From Actinomadura coerulea (GTDB taxonomy: Bacteria; Actinomycetota; Actinomycetes; Streptosporangiales; Streptosporangiaceae): a stretch of 64,000 nucleotides of DNA. Position numbers and translations under genes: made by a program. The notes below the pieces were generated by a model, which ran no database searches, was not told where the DNA came from, and saw only the letters and a list, made by a program, of their open reading frames with translations. The stretch covers positions 8,122,001 through 8,186,000 of the forward strand of contig NZ_JACHMQ010000001.1 in the NCBI RefSeq assembly GCF_014208105.1, in the 5' to 3' direction. Of the stretch, positions 44,176-53,147 are shown piece after piece (position 1 is the first letter of the stretch; the number at the start of each line of letters is the position of its first letter).

Positions 44176-44314
44176 TCGCCGTCCGGGGCGGGGCCGTCGT
44201 CCTCGTCTACGGCGTCCCCCGCGGCACCTCGATGCGCACGATCATGGCCCGCCAGGCCGACTTCCACGCCGCGCACAGGGACGACCGCCGGCTCGACGGC
44301 TGACGGGACGGCGC

Positions 44315-45499
44315 TCAGACGCGCACGGGCAGCGAGACCAGGCCGCGGACGATCGAGCCGGTGCGGTGGTGGCGCAGCTCGTCCGCCGGCGCGGCGAGGG
44401 TGAGATCGGGGAAGCGGTCCAGCAGGCCGCCGATGGCGATCTGCCCCTCCAGCCGGGCCAGCGGGGCGCCGAGGCAGAAGTGCGGGCCGTGGCCGAAGGC
44501 GACGTGGCCCTTGGGGGCGCGGGCCACCTCCAGCCGGTCGGGGTCCTCGAAGACGGCGGGGTCCCGGTCGGCGGCGCCGAGCGAGACGTGCACCCAGGCG
44601 CCCTTGGGGACGGGCGTTCCGGCGATCTCCATGTCCTCCAGGGCGATGCGCTGGCTCGCCCGTTCCACCGGGCCGTCGAACCGCAGCAGCTCCTCGACCG
44701 CGGACGGCAGCAGCTCGGGCCGCGCCCGCAGCAGTTCGAGCTGCCCGGGCGCCTGGAGCAGGGCGAGCACGCCGTTGCCGATGAGGTTGACGGTGGTCTC
44801 GTGCCCGGCGATGAGCAGCAGTGCGATGGTGCCGAGCATCTGCGCCCCGGTCAGGGCCGCGTCCCCGTCGCGGGCGCTGATCAGGGCGCTGACCAGGTCG
44901 TCCTCGGGCTCGGCCCGCCGCTCGGCGATGACGCCGAGCAGGTAGTCGTTGAACGCCCTGGCCGCCTCGCGGCGGCGCTCGCGGGCCTCGGCGGTGAGCG
45001 CCGGCACGGTCAGCACGGCCGTCCACTCGCGGAACCGGTCCCGGTCGCGCGCCGGGACGCCGAGCAGCTCGCAGATGACCTGGATCGGCAGCGGGACGGC
45101 GAAGTCCTCGATGAGGTCGCCCCCGCCGCGGGCCGCGACGCCGTCCAGCAGCCCGTCGGCGATCTCCTGGACGCGGGGGCGCAGCCGCTCCACCCGCCGG
45201 GCGGTGAACGCCCTGGCCACCAGCCCGCGCATCCGGGTGTGGTCGGGCGGGTCCATCCCGAGCATCGTGCCGCCGAAGAACAGCTCGGCGTTCACGGACA
45301 CCGCGCTGTACGCGGTGTCCTTGGACAGGCGCGGATCGCTCAGCGCCGCGCGGCCGTGCTCGTGGTCGACGACGAGGAAGGCCGCGGCCCCCGGAGGGAA
45401 GTCGATCCGATGGACGGGCCCTGCCGCCCGCAGCTCGGCGTACACGGCGTACGGGTCCTCGCTGAACGCCCGGCCGAACAGCAGATTGGTCGGCAGCAT
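44315..45499 (-). CDS. Cytochrome P450 (CYP105/107-like)
   Basis: A 394-residue bacterial class I P450. I-helix AGHETT, K-helix EELLRF (ExxR) and haem loop FGHGPHFCLG with Cys 342 are all canonical. It is more typical than the two P450s at the left of the window and not obviously paralogous to them. Its ATG lies in a TGATG overlap with the upstream methyltransferase gene, so the two are cotranslated. A paired methyltransferase and P450 suggests joint tailoring of a small molecule, or the conservon-linked gene sets of actinomycetes. Substrate unknown. Confidence 0.95.
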   Translation of the reverse strand: MLPTNLLFGRAFSEDPYAVYAELRAAGPVHRIDFPPGAAAFLVVDHEHGRAALSDPRLSKDTAYSAVSVNAELFFGGTMLGMDPPDHTRMRGLVARAFTARRVERLRPRVQEIADGLLDGVAARGGGDLIEDFAVPLPIQVICELLGVPARDRDRFREWTAVLTVPALTAEARERRREAARAFNDYLLGVIAERRAEPEDDLVSALISARDGDAALTGAQMLGTIALLLIAGHETTVNLIGNGVLALLQAPGQLELLRARPELLPSAVEELLRFDGPVERASQRIALEDMEIAGTPVPKGAWVHVSLGAADRDPAVFEDPDRLEVARAPKGHVAFGHGPHFCLGAPLARLEGQIAIGGLLDRFPDLTLAAPADELRHHRTGSIVRGLVSLPVRV

Positions 45500-46308
45500 C
45501 ACTTCACCCTTCCGACGCCGGCGAGGAAGCCCGGCCGCGACATGTCGGGCGGGGACGGCTCGGCGTCCGCCCGCCAGTCGGCCACCTGGACCAGGCCGGG
45601 GCCGAGCAGCTCGGTGCCCTCGAAGAACGTCATGACCTCGTCGATCCCGCGCGGAATGATGTCGCCCGCCCCCGTCCTGCCGTAGGCGCCCCGGACCTGC
45701 TCCTCGACCAGCGCCGGGACCTCGCCGCGGTGGCCGTGCGTGATGGCCACGCAGCTGCCGGGGACCAGCGGCGCGCGGAGCCTCGCCACGATCTCCGCCG
45801 GGCGCGCCTCGTCCGGGATGAAGTGCAGGATGGCCAGCAACAGCAGGCCCACCGGCCGGTCGAAGTCGATCCGGGCCTTCACCTCGGGGTCGTTCAGAAT
45901 GCTCTCCGGCTCGCGTAAGTCGGCCTGGATGACCGTGGTCAGCGGGTTGTCGGCCAGCAGCGCCCGCGCGTGCGTGAGCACGATCGGGTCGTTGTCGACG
46001 TAGATGACGGTGGAGCCGGGGGCCGCGCGCTGGGCCACCTGGTGCACGTTCTCCTGCGTCGGGAGCCCGGAGCCGATGTCGAGGAACTGCCGGATGCCGC
46101 GGTCGGCCATCATCGTCACGGCGCGCGAGAGCAGCCCGCGGTTGGCGCGGGTGAACTCCAGCACGTTCGGCATCGCGGCCACCACCTGGTCGGCGGCCTC
46201 GCGATCCGCCGCGAAGTTGTCCTTGCCACCGAGGTAGTAGTCGTACATCCGGGCCACGCTGGGCGTCTCGGAATCGACCCCCCACTCGGGACGGTGCTCA
46301 CCACTCAC
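45499..46308 (-). CDS. DUF574-type SAM-dependent methyltransferase
   Basis: A 269-residue member of the actinomycete-specific methyltransferase family that begins with the VARMYDYYLGGKDNF motif. The SAM-binding strand is FLDIGSGLPT, followed by VIYVDNDPIVL and later ILHFIPDE. The GTG at 46308 has GGGAGG 7 nt upstream, giving the family's usual length of about 270. Actinomycetes carry many paralogues of unknown substrate. It forms a two-gene operon with the P450. Confidence 0.9.
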   Translation of the reverse strand: MSGEHRPEWGVDSETPSVARMYDYYLGGKDNFAADREAADQVVAAMPNVLEFTRANRGLLSRAVTMMADRGIRQFLDIGSGLPTQENVHQVAQRAAPGSTVIYVDNDPIVLTHARALLADNPLTTVIQADLREPESILNDPEVKARIDFDRPVGLLLLAILHFIPDEARPAEIVARLRAPLVPGSCVAITHGHRGEVPALVEEQVRGAYGRTGAGDIIPRGIDEVMTFFEGTELLGPGLVQVADWRADAEPSPPDMSRPGFLAGVGRVK

Positions 46309-46330
46309 GGACGGACCTCCCTGTCCGGGT

Positions 46331-46342
46331 ATCCGATCGGAT
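46331..46342. promoter_or_regulatory. Perfect 12-bp palindrome upstream of the methyltransferase gene
   Basis: ATCCGATCGGAT lies 23 bp before the GTG of the methyltransferase gene and about 140 bp before the divergent acetyltransferase. It could be an operator; palindromes this short occur by chance. Confidence 0.35.
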
Positions 46343-46484
46343 GAGATTGTAGGGAGGAAACCCGGACGATTTCGATCATTCGCGACTACCGGTCTAATAA
46401 GGACCGTTCCAAGGAGGGAACGCCCATCGGATGGGACGGCCACGCCGTGGCCGTCTTCGCCGGCGAATCGGAGGACTCGGTTCC

Positions 46485-47054
46485 GTGCAGGTATTTCTCA
46501 CCACCGATCGGCTGCTGCTGCGGCGCTTCACCGAGGACGACCTGGAGAACCTGGTCGAGCTCGACGGCGACCCCGAGGTCATGCGGTTCCTGACCGGCGG
46601 CAGGCCCACCCCGCGCGCCCACCTGAGGGACCAGACCCTCGCCAGGATCCTCGACTGGTACGAGCGGGGACCGCTCAGCCGCTGGGCCGCGGTCGAGCGC
46701 TCCACCGGCGACTTCATCGGCTGGCTCGCCCTCGAACCGGGCGACGGCCGCGACGTCCGGCAGGGCGAACTCGGCTACTGCCTGCGCGCGGCCAGTTGGG
46801 GCCGGGGATACGCCACCGAGGCGTCCCGCGCCCTGATCGCCAAGGCGTTCACCGACCTCGGCGTCCACCGCGTCTTCGCTCAGACCATGGCCGTCAACGC
46901 CGCCTCCCGCCGCGTCATGGAGAAGTCCGGCCTGGTTTACCTGCGCACCTTCCACCGGCATTGGGACGACCCCATTCCCGGCACCGACCACGGCGAGGTC
47001 GAATACGAACTCCTCCGCGCCGACTGGGCCCGCCGCCAGGAGTCCTCGACCTGA
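46485..47054 (+). CDS. GNAT-family N-acetyltransferase (RimJ-like)
   Basis: A 189-residue GNAT protein. It begins LTTDRLLLRRFTEDDL, as RimJ/RimL-type acetyltransferases do, with the acetyl-CoA loop in SWGRGYATEASRAL and the C-terminal NAASRRVMEKSGL motif. Targets may be protein N termini, amino acids or drugs. The GTG at 46485 has GGAGG about 10 nt upstream. No operon partner. Confidence 0.88.
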   Translation: MQVFLTTDRLLLRRFTEDDLENLVELDGDPEVMRFLTGGRPTPRAHLRDQTLARILDWYERGPLSRWAAVERSTGDFIGWLALEPGDGRDVRQGELGYCLRAASWGRGYATEASRALIAKAFTDLGVHRVFAQTMAVNAASRRVMEKSGLVYLRTFHRHWDDPIPGTDHGEVEYELLRADWARRQESST

Positions 47055-47342
47055 GGATTTCCGCCGGGAATGATGGCACTCCCCGGCCTCTGGACCCGGT
47101 GGCCCGACACGATCATTCGCCGGAAGCCGCTTCCATGACAGACCGTGATCCCTGCCGAGCCTTGGTGCCGCCTGCGGGGGGCGACATGCTGACCTGTTCA
47201 GCCCTGCCCGCCGGCTTCGAGGGCGGTAGGGCCCGAGCCTTGGGAGGTTGGGGTCCTAGGGCCCTGATTCCGGGATGGGCTTTCTCCGAAGAATGGCCCG
47301 TGCGGCCCAAGGGATGGGCCGGGTCTCAGAGGGGTTTCTTAA
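47055..47342 (+). other. Spacer without a recognisable gene
   Basis: No convincing coding frame or RNA fold was found in this 288-bp spacer. GGGTCCTAGGGCCC (47250-47263) is a near-palindrome. The ribosome binding site of the next gene, AGAGGGG, is at the right end. The length leaves room for a promoter and a long leader for the secreted-protein gene. Confidence 0.4.
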
Positions 47343-47972
47343 ATGAAGAAGGCAGGGCTGACGCTCGCAGGTGTGGCCGTTCTCGGCACGGCGGCCGTGG
47401 TGGGGACCACGTGGGCGTCCGGCGGGGACGCCAGGTCGACCACGAGTGTCGCGGCGAAGAAGGAATTCGGCGCGCAGCCGGGAACGGGGTCGGCGCAGAA
47501 GAAGGGCCAGAAGTGCACCGACAAACGGGTCGCGCGCGGGAAGCGGCACTTCGCCGGGACCTGGACCCGCTGGGAGAACCAGGACCCGTGGACCGTCTCG
47601 GGCTGGGGCCCCGGCACCATGAACGCCGCGACCTCGTACACGGTGGGGCACACGGTCACCATCTCCTACGGCGCCACGGCCGAGAGCATCAACGCCACCC
47701 TCGGGTACCAGGCCAACAAGCAGTGGCAGAGGAGCCTCGGGTACACGCCGACGTTGCCGGAGAAGAAGCACTACCGGCTCGACATCGGCCGGGTCTACAA
47801 GATCTACCAGTTCGACGTGTACGAGCCGACCGGCACGTGGATGGCCGACCTGTCCGGGATGGGGCGCAGCCAGTGCGTCGGCCTGCGTGACGTGTACGTG
47901 GGCAAGGGCAAGGCGCTCTACTTCTGGAAGCTCGACCACCGCCTCAGCGTCACCCCCAAGAAGAAGCGCTGA
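47343..47972 (+). CDS. Secreted protein of unknown function
   Basis: A 209-residue protein with an N-terminal signal sequence (basic MKK, then a hydrophobic Ala/Val/Gly core to about residue 25, cleavage near TWASG). The mature part is basic, with two cysteines (C58 and one about 30 residues from the end) that could form a disulfide. Aromatic segments such as GTWTRWENQDPW and YKIYQFDVYEPTGTWM recur. It ends in a KKKR tail. No family is recognised; the beta-rich pattern would suit a small extracellular binding or envelope protein. ATG 47343 has AGAGGGG 8 nt upstream. Confidence 0.75.
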   Translation: MKKAGLTLAGVAVLGTAAVVGTTWASGGDARSTTSVAAKKEFGAQPGTGSAQKKGQKCTDKRVARGKRHFAGTWTRWENQDPWTVSGWGPGTMNAATSYTVGHTVTISYGATAESINATLGYQANKQWQRSLGYTPTLPEKKHYRLDIGRVYKIYQFDVYEPTGTWMADLSGMGRSQCVGLRDVYVGKGKALYFWKLDHRLSVTPKKKR

Positions 47973-47994
47973 CCCGCGCGCTCGACAAAATAGG

Positions 47995-48006
47995 TAGACC
48001 GGTCTA
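47995..48006. promoter_or_regulatory. TetR-type perfect palindrome before the SDR gene
   Basis: TAGACCGGTCTA, a perfect 12-bp palindrome, lies 11 bp before the ATG of the SDR gene. Similar TAGACxGGTCTA sites are typical TetR-family operators. No TetR gene is adjacent, so the regulator would act from elsewhere. Confidence 0.6.
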
Positions 48007-48017
48007 GTTTCTCTCGC

Positions 48018-49079
48018 ATGACGTTCAGTGAGGGTGAGACCGGCGGTGCCCTGGTCGTCGGGGGCGCGGGGTTCGTCGGGCGGTGGCTGGCGGCGGAGCT
48101 GCTGAACCGGGGGCGGACGGTCGCCGTGGCCGTCCGGGGCGGGAGCGGACGCGGCGGTGAGCTGCGGGGATGGCTGCGGGAGCACGGCGTCGACGACCAG
48201 GGGCTGCTGGTCGTCGGCGCCGACATCACGCGGCCGGACCTGGGGCTGGACGACGAGGACCGCGACCGGCTGGAGGCCGTGCGGGACGTCTTCAACGCCG
48301 CCGCGCTGTTCCGGTTCGGCCTGGGACGGGAGGAGGCGCGGCGGGCGAACGTCGACGGTGCCGTGAACGTCGTGCGGTGGGCCGCCGCGCTTCCCCGGCT
48401 GCGGCGTCTCGTCCACGTGTCCGGGTATCGGGTGGCCTCCGACGGGAGGCTCGCCCATCCTGCGCCCGCGAGGGAACTGGACGCGCTGTACCGGCGGCTC
48501 GGCGCGTACGAGGCGTCCAAGCTCGAAGGTGACGCCGCCGTACGCGCGGTCGCGGAAGAGGAGGGCGTGCCTCTCACCGCGGTGCATCCGGCGACCGTGA
48601 TCGGGCACTCGGTCACCGGGGAGGCCGGGCAGTACATCGGGCTCGCCGAGACGGTGCGGGATCTCCGGGCCGGGCGCCTGCCCGCGCTGGCCGGGTCGCG
48701 GCGCACGTTCGTGCCCGTGGTCACCATCGACCACCTTGCCCGCTTCATGGCCGCCGTCCCCGAGTACGACGAGGGGCCCTACCGTGCTCACTGGGTCCTG
48801 GACGATGCGACGCCCCACCTGCCCGAGCTGGTCGGGCTTCTGGCGCGGCACCTCGGTGTGCGTCCGCCCCGGGCGACACTGCCGGTCGGGCTCGTGCGGC
48901 GGCTGCCGCGCGCGCTCACGGGGGTCGAGCCCGAGACGCTCTCCTTCCTGTCGGAGGAGCGCTACGACACCTCCTCGGCCGACGCGCTGGCCAAGGAGGC
49001 GGGCCTGAGCCATCCGCCGGTGGAGGACGCGCTCCGCCGCTGGGCCGACCGGCTGGTCGCCGACCGCTTCGGGGCCTAG
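48018..49079 (+). CDS. Extended SDR / NAD(P)-dependent epimerase-dehydratase-like protein
   Basis: A 353-residue extended SDR. The cofactor motif is GGAGFVG near residues 15-21, and the catalytic pair is Y-x3-K in YEASKLEG, preceded by HVSGYRV. HPATVIGHSVTG follows as in NAD_binding_4 or fatty-acyl/aldehyde-type reductases. The substrate is unknown. It stands alone behind a TetR-type palindrome and converges on the IclR gene with a 3-bp gap. Confidence 0.85.
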   Translation: MTFSEGETGGALVVGGAGFVGRWLAAELLNRGRTVAVAVRGGSGRGGELRGWLREHGVDDQGLLVVGADITRPDLGLDDEDRDRLEAVRDVFNAAALFRFGLGREEARRANVDGAVNVVRWAAALPRLRRLVHVSGYRVASDGRLAHPAPARELDALYRRLGAYEASKLEGDAAVRAVAEEEGVPLTAVHPATVIGHSVTGEAGQYIGLAETVRDLRAGRLPALAGSRRTFVPVVTIDHLARFMAAVPEYDEGPYRAHWVLDDATPHLPELVGLLARHLGVRPPRATLPVGLVRRLPRALTGVEPETLSFLSEERYDTSSADALAKEAGLSHPPVEDALRRWADRLVADRFGA

Positions 49080-49082
49080 CGG

Positions 49083-49844
49083 TCAGGACGGGGGCCGGCC
49101 GGTCAGGCGGGTCGTGAGGGCGGCCGCCGTGGCGCGCACCTGGGCCGCCACCGCGGGCCACGCCGGTTCGGGGTGGTCCTCGCGGCGGAACGTCACCGTG
49201 ATCGCGGCGGTGGGGCGGCCGGTGTGGTCGAAGGCGCAGGCGGCGATGCTCGTGAAGCCCTCGGTGATGTGGCCGTCCTCGACCGCCCAGCCGCGGCGCG
49301 CGTCCTCGGCGAGGGTGCGGCGCAGGTCGCGCAGGGTGGAGGGGCCACGCCCGGTGCGGTCCACGAAGCGGCCGGGGAACAGGGCCCTGACCTGCGCGGA
49401 AGGCAGGTAGGCCAGGATCGAGCGGCCGCTCGCGGTGAGCTGGGCGGGCATCCGGACGCCGACGTCGGTGACCAGGGTGGCGTGCCGGGGCGGCTGCTCC
49501 TTCAGCAGGTAGAGGGTCTCGGCGCCGTGCAGGACGCCGAGCTGCGCGATCTCGCCCACGCGGTCGACCAGGCGGCGCAGCAGGGGGCGGGCCAGGCGCT
49601 CCAGGGGCTCGTGGCGCAGGTAGGCGGAGCCGATCTCGAAGGCGGCGACGCCGAGGCCCCACCGGCGCTCCTCGGGAATGGAGGTGACGAAGCCGTCCTC
49701 GGCCATCACGGTCAGCAGGTGGTACGCGCTGGAGCGGGGAATGCCGAGGTCGCGGGCGATCGCCGAGGCGGGCAGGGGGCCGGGCGCGGCCGCCAGGAGG
49801 CGCAGCACCGCGAGGGCGCGGCGGGCGGCGGGGACCTGGCTCAT
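49083..49844 (-). CDS. IclR-family regulator, probable hut regulator
   Basis: A 253-residue IclR regulator. The winged HTH is ALAVLRLLAAAPGPLPASAIARDLGIPRSSAYHLLTVM, and the ligand domain contains GVRMPAQLTASGRSILAYLP, a typical effector pocket. It is divergent from hutH with a perfect inverted repeat between the two, so control of histidine catabolism (and of itself) is the natural inference. ATG 49844 is chosen because it starts the conserved N terminus; GGAG is unusually close upstream. The inducer may be urocanate or histidine. Confidence 0.88.
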   Translation of the reverse strand: MSQVPAARRALAVLRLLAAAPGPLPASAIARDLGIPRSSAYHLLTVMAEDGFVTSIPEERRWGLGVAAFEIGSAYLRHEPLERLARPLLRRLVDRVGEIAQLGVLHGAETLYLLKEQPPRHATLVTDVGVRMPAQLTASGRSILAYLPSAQVRALFPGRFVDRTGRGPSTLRDLRRTLAEDARRGWAVEDGHITEGFTSIAACAFDHTGRPTAAITVTFRREDHPEPAWPAVAAQVRATAAALTTRLTGRPPS

Positions 49845-49851
49845 GCTCCGA

Positions 49852-49871
49852 GTGTCTCGTATCCGAGACAC
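49852..49871. promoter_or_regulatory. IclR operator between the regulator and hutH
   Basis: GTGTCTCG-TATC-CGAGACAC has perfect 8-bp arms around a 4-nt spacer. It is 7 bp upstream of the iclR start and 45 bp upstream of hutH, well placed to control both promoters. Confidence 0.75.
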
Positions 49872-49915
49872 AGAGCGCGGTCCGGGGCTGGGGACGCGGC
49901 CCCGGAAGCGCTCCA

Positions 49916-51481
49916 ATGGTGGGTATGGGTTTTGGTATGGGGGACGCAGGGGTCGAGGTCGGGCCGGAACCGCTCGCGTTGGAGCAGGTCGCGGCGGTGG
50001 CGCGGGACGGCGCCAAGGTCGCGCTGTCCGACGGGGCGCTGAAGCTGATCGGTGAGGCGCGGGCCCACATCGAGGAGCTGTCGGCGCGCCCGACGCCGGT
50101 CTACGGCGTCTCGACGGGCTTCGGGGCGCTCGCCACCCGGCACATCGCGCCCGAACTGCGGGCGCAGCTCCAGCTGAACATCGTCCGGTCGCACGCGGCG
50201 GGGTCGGGGGCCGAGGTCGAGCGGGAGGTCGTCCGGGCGCTGATGCTGCTCCGGCTGCGCACGCTCGCCACGGGACGGACCGGCGTCCAGCCGGTCACCG
50301 CCAGGACCCTGGCCGCCCTGCTCAACGCCGGCATCACCCCGCAGGTCTTCGAGTACGGGAGCCTCGGCTGCTCCGGCGACCTGGCGCCGCTCGCCCACGT
50401 CGCCCTCGCGCTGATCGGCGAGGGGTCGGTACGGGACGCCTCCGGGGAGCTGAGGCCGGCGGCCGACGCCCTGCGGGACGCGGGCATCACGCCGGTGAAG
50501 CTCGGCGCCAAGGAGGGGCTCGCCCTGCTGAACGGCACGGACGGGATGCTCGGCATGCTTGTCCTGGCCGTCAACGACCTGCGGAGGCTGCTCACCGCCG
50601 CCGACCTCGCCGCCGCGATGAGCGTCGAGGCGCTGCTCGGCACCGACCGCGTCTTCGCCGCCGACCTGCAGAACCTGCGGCCCCACCCCGGGCAGGCCGC
50701 CTCCGCCGCGAACCTGCGGGCGCTGCTCGCCGACTCGCAGATCATGGAGTCGCACCGGGGCCCCGACTGCACCCGCGTGCAGGACGCCTACTCCCTGCGC
50801 TGCGCACCGCAGGTGCACGGCGCCGCCCGCGACACGCTCGCGCACGCCGAGCTCGTGGCGGGACGGGAGCTCGCGTCCGCCGTGGACAACCCCGTCGTCC
50901 TCCCGGACGGCCGGGTCGAGTCGAACGGCAACTTCCACGGCGCCCCCGTCGCCTACGTGCTGGACTTCCTCGCCGTCCCGGCGGCCGACGTCGCCTCGAT
51001 GTCCGAGCGCCGCACCGACCGGATGCTCGACAAGGGGCGCTCCGCCGGGCTGCCCGCCTTCCTCGCCGACGACCCGGGCGTCGACTCCGGCCACATGATC
51101 GCCCAGTACACGCAGGCCGCGATCGTGTCGGAGCTCAAGCGCCTCGCCGTGCCCGCGAGCGCCGACTCGATCCCGAGCTCGGCCATGCAGGAGGACCACG
51201 TCTCGATGGGGTGGAGCGCGGCCCGCAAGCTGCGCCGCGCCGTGGACGGCCTCGCCCAGGTGGTCGCCGTCGAGATCCTCACCGCCGCGCGGGCGCTGGA
51301 GCTGCGCACCCCGCTGCTTCCGGGCCCGGCCACCGCCTCCGTGGTCGCCCGGCTCCGCGAGGCCGTCCCGCCGCCCGGCCCGGACCGCTACCTCGCCCCC
51401 GAGATCGCCGCCGCGACCGCGCTGGTCCGGGACGGCTCACTGGTCGCCGCCGCCGAGGCCGTCACCGGCCCGCTCTCCTAA
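49916..51481 (+). CDS. hutH: Histidine ammonia-lyase
   Basis: A 521-residue enzyme that removes ammonia from histidine to give urocanate. The MIO-forming triad is Cys-Ser-Gly at 152-154 within GSLGCSGDLAPLAH, as in streptomycete HutH. YGVSTGFGAL, NGTDGMLG and MSERRTDRML are further family marks. GGAAG lies 7 nt before the ATG at 49916; ATGs at 49925 and 49937 are alternatives that trim the extra N-terminal residues. It leads the hut operon. Confidence 0.97.
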   Translation: MVGMGFGMGDAGVEVGPEPLALEQVAAVARDGAKVALSDGALKLIGEARAHIEELSARPTPVYGVSTGFGALATRHIAPELRAQLQLNIVRSHAAGSGAEVEREVVRALMLLRLRTLATGRTGVQPVTARTLAALLNAGITPQVFEYGSLGCSGDLAPLAHVALALIGEGSVRDASGELRPAADALRDAGITPVKLGAKEGLALLNGTDGMLGMLVLAVNDLRRLLTAADLAAAMSVEALLGTDRVFAADLQNLRPHPGQAASAANLRALLADSQIMESHRGPDCTRVQDAYSLRCAPQVHGAARDTLAHAELVAGRELASAVDNPVVLPDGRVESNGNFHGAPVAYVLDFLAVPAADVASMSERRTDRMLDKGRSAGLPAFLADDPGVDSGHMIAQYTQAAIVSELKRLAVPASADSIPSSAMQEDHVSMGWSAARKLRRAVDGLAQVVAVEILTAARALELRTPLLPGPATASVVARLREAVPPPGPDRYLAPEIAAATALVRDGSLVAAAEAVTGPLS

Positions 51482-51491
51482 GGAGTCCCAC

Positions 51492-53147
51492 ATGTCCGGT
51501 CCCCGTCCCGTCCGCGCGCCGCGCGGCACCTCGCTGACCGCCGCCAAGGGGTGGCCGCAGGAGGCCGCCCTGCGCATGATCCAGAACAACCTCGACCCCG
51601 AGGTCGCCGAGCACCCGGACGAGCTGGTCGTCTACGGCGGGTCCGGGAAGGCGGCCCGGAACTGGGACGCCTTCGACGGCATCATCCGGTCGCTGTCCGA
51701 CCTGGAGGGGGACGAGACGCTGCTCGTCCAGTCCGGCAAGCCGGTCGGGATCTTCCAGACGCACGAGTGGGCGCCGCGCGTGCTCATCGCGAACTCCAAC
51801 CTCGTCCCGCAGTGGGGCACGTGGGAGGAGTTCCGCCGCCTGGAGTCGCTCGGCCTGACGATGTTCGGGCAGATGACCGCCGGGTCGTGGATCTACATCG
51901 GGACGCAGGGGATCCTCCAGGGCACCTACGAGACGTTCGCCGCCGTCGCCGAGAAGCGGTTCGGCGGCACCCTCGCCGGGACGATCACCCTGACCGCCGG
52001 ACTCGGCGGGATGGGCGGCGCGCAGCCCCTCGCCGTCACGATGAACGGCGGCGTCGCGATCTGCGTCGAGTGCGACCCGTCCCGGATCGAGCGGCGGGTC
52101 GAGCACCGCTACTGCGACGTGCGGGCCGGCTCGCTGGACGAGGCGCTGCGGCTCGCCGAGGAGGCGAAGGCCGCACGCAGGCCGCTGTCGATCGCGGTGC
52201 TGGGCAACGCCGCCGACATCGTCCCCGAACTGCTGCGGCGCGGCGCCCCGATCGACATCGTCACCGACCAGACCAGCGCGCACGACCCGCTCGCCTACCT
52301 GCCGCAGGGCGTCGCGTTCGAGGACATGGCCGCCGAACGCGACAAGGACCGCGACGGTTTCATCGCCAAGGCCCGCGCGTCGATGGCCGTCCACGTCGAG
52401 GCCATGGTCGGCTTCCAGGACGCGGGCGCCGAGGTGTTCGACTACGGCAACTCCATCCGGGGCGAGGCGCAGCTCGCCGGGTACGCGCGCGCGTTCGCGT
52501 TCCCCGGGTTCGTGCCCGCCTACATCCGGCCGCTGTTCTGCGAGGGCAAGGGGCCGTTCCGGTGGGCGGCGCTGTCGGGCGACCCGAAGGACATCGCCCG
52601 CACCGACCAGGCGATCCTCGACCTGTTCCCCGACAACGAGCCGCTGACCCGGTGGATCCGGATGGCGCAGGAGAAGGTCCACTTCCAGGGCCTGCCGTCG
52701 CGGATCTGCTGGCTCGGCTACGGCGAGCGCGACAGGGCGGGCGAGGTGTTCAACGACCTGGTCGCGCGCGGCGAGATCAGCGCGCCGATCGTGCTCGGCC
52801 GCGACCACCTCGACTGCGGGTCGGTCGCCAGCCCGTACCGGGAGACCGAGGGCATGAAGGACGGGTCCGACGCGATCGCCGACTGGCCGCTGCTGAACGC
52901 CATGCTCAACACCGCCTCCGGCGCGACGTGGGTGTCCATCCACCACGGCGGCGGGGTCGGCATCGGACGCTCCGTCCACGCCGGCCAGGTCTGCGTCGCC
53001 GACGGGACGGCCCTCGCCGGGGAGAAGCTGCGGCGCGTCCTGACCAACGACCCCGGCACCGGCGTCATGCGGCACGTCGACGCCGGCTACGAGCGGGCCG
53101 CCGAGGTCGCCGACGAGCGCGGCGTGCGCGTCCCGATGCGGCCATGA
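51492..53147 (+). CDS. hutU: Urocanate hydratase
   Basis: A 551-residue NAD-dependent hydratase that converts urocanate to imidazolonepropionate. Diagnostic stretches are VYGGSGKAARNW, TLTAGLGGMGGAQPLAV, the active-site Cys region in ICVECDPSRIERR, and HHGGGVGIGRSVHAG for NAD binding. AAGGAG precedes the ATG by 7 nt. It overlaps the next gene by 4 bases. Confidence 0.97.
   Translation: MSGPRPVRAPRGTSLTAAKGWPQEAALRMIQNNLDPEVAEHPDELVVYGGSGKAARNWDAFDGIIRSLSDLEGDETLLVQSGKPVGIFQTHEWAPRVLIANSNLVPQWGTWEEFRRLESLGLTMFGQMTAGSWIYIGTQGILQGTYETFAAVAEKRFGGTLAGTITLTAGLGGMGGAQPLAVTMNGGVAICVECDPSRIERRVEHRYCDVRAGSLDEALRLAEEAKAARRPLSIAVLGNAADIVPELLRRGAPIDIVTDQTSAHDPLAYLPQGVAFEDMAAERDKDRDGFIAKARASMAVHVEAMVGFQDAGAEVFDYGNSIRGEAQLAGYARAFAFPGFVPAYIRPLFCEGKGPFRWAALSGDPKDIARTDQAILDLFPDNEPLTRWIRMAQEKVHFQGLPSRICWLGYGERDRAGEVFNDLVARGEISAPIVLGRDHLDCGSVASPYRETEGMKDGSDAIADWPLLNAMLNTASGATWVSIHHGGGVGIGRSVHAGQVCVADGTALAGEKLRRVLTNDPGTGVMRHVDAGYERAAEVADERGVRVPMRP

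Noticed and set aside
44178..44303. Open frame after the opuC terminator ending ADFHAAHRDDRRLDG, with an internal ATG at 44232
   Set aside because: No start with a ribosome binding site, no recognised family and very short; possibly a decayed 3' gene fragment, but not supportable as a gene.
46331..46342. ATCCGATCGGAT as a firm operator
   Set aside because: Kept only as a weak feature: a 12-bp palindrome alone is not strong evidence and no regulator is adjacent.
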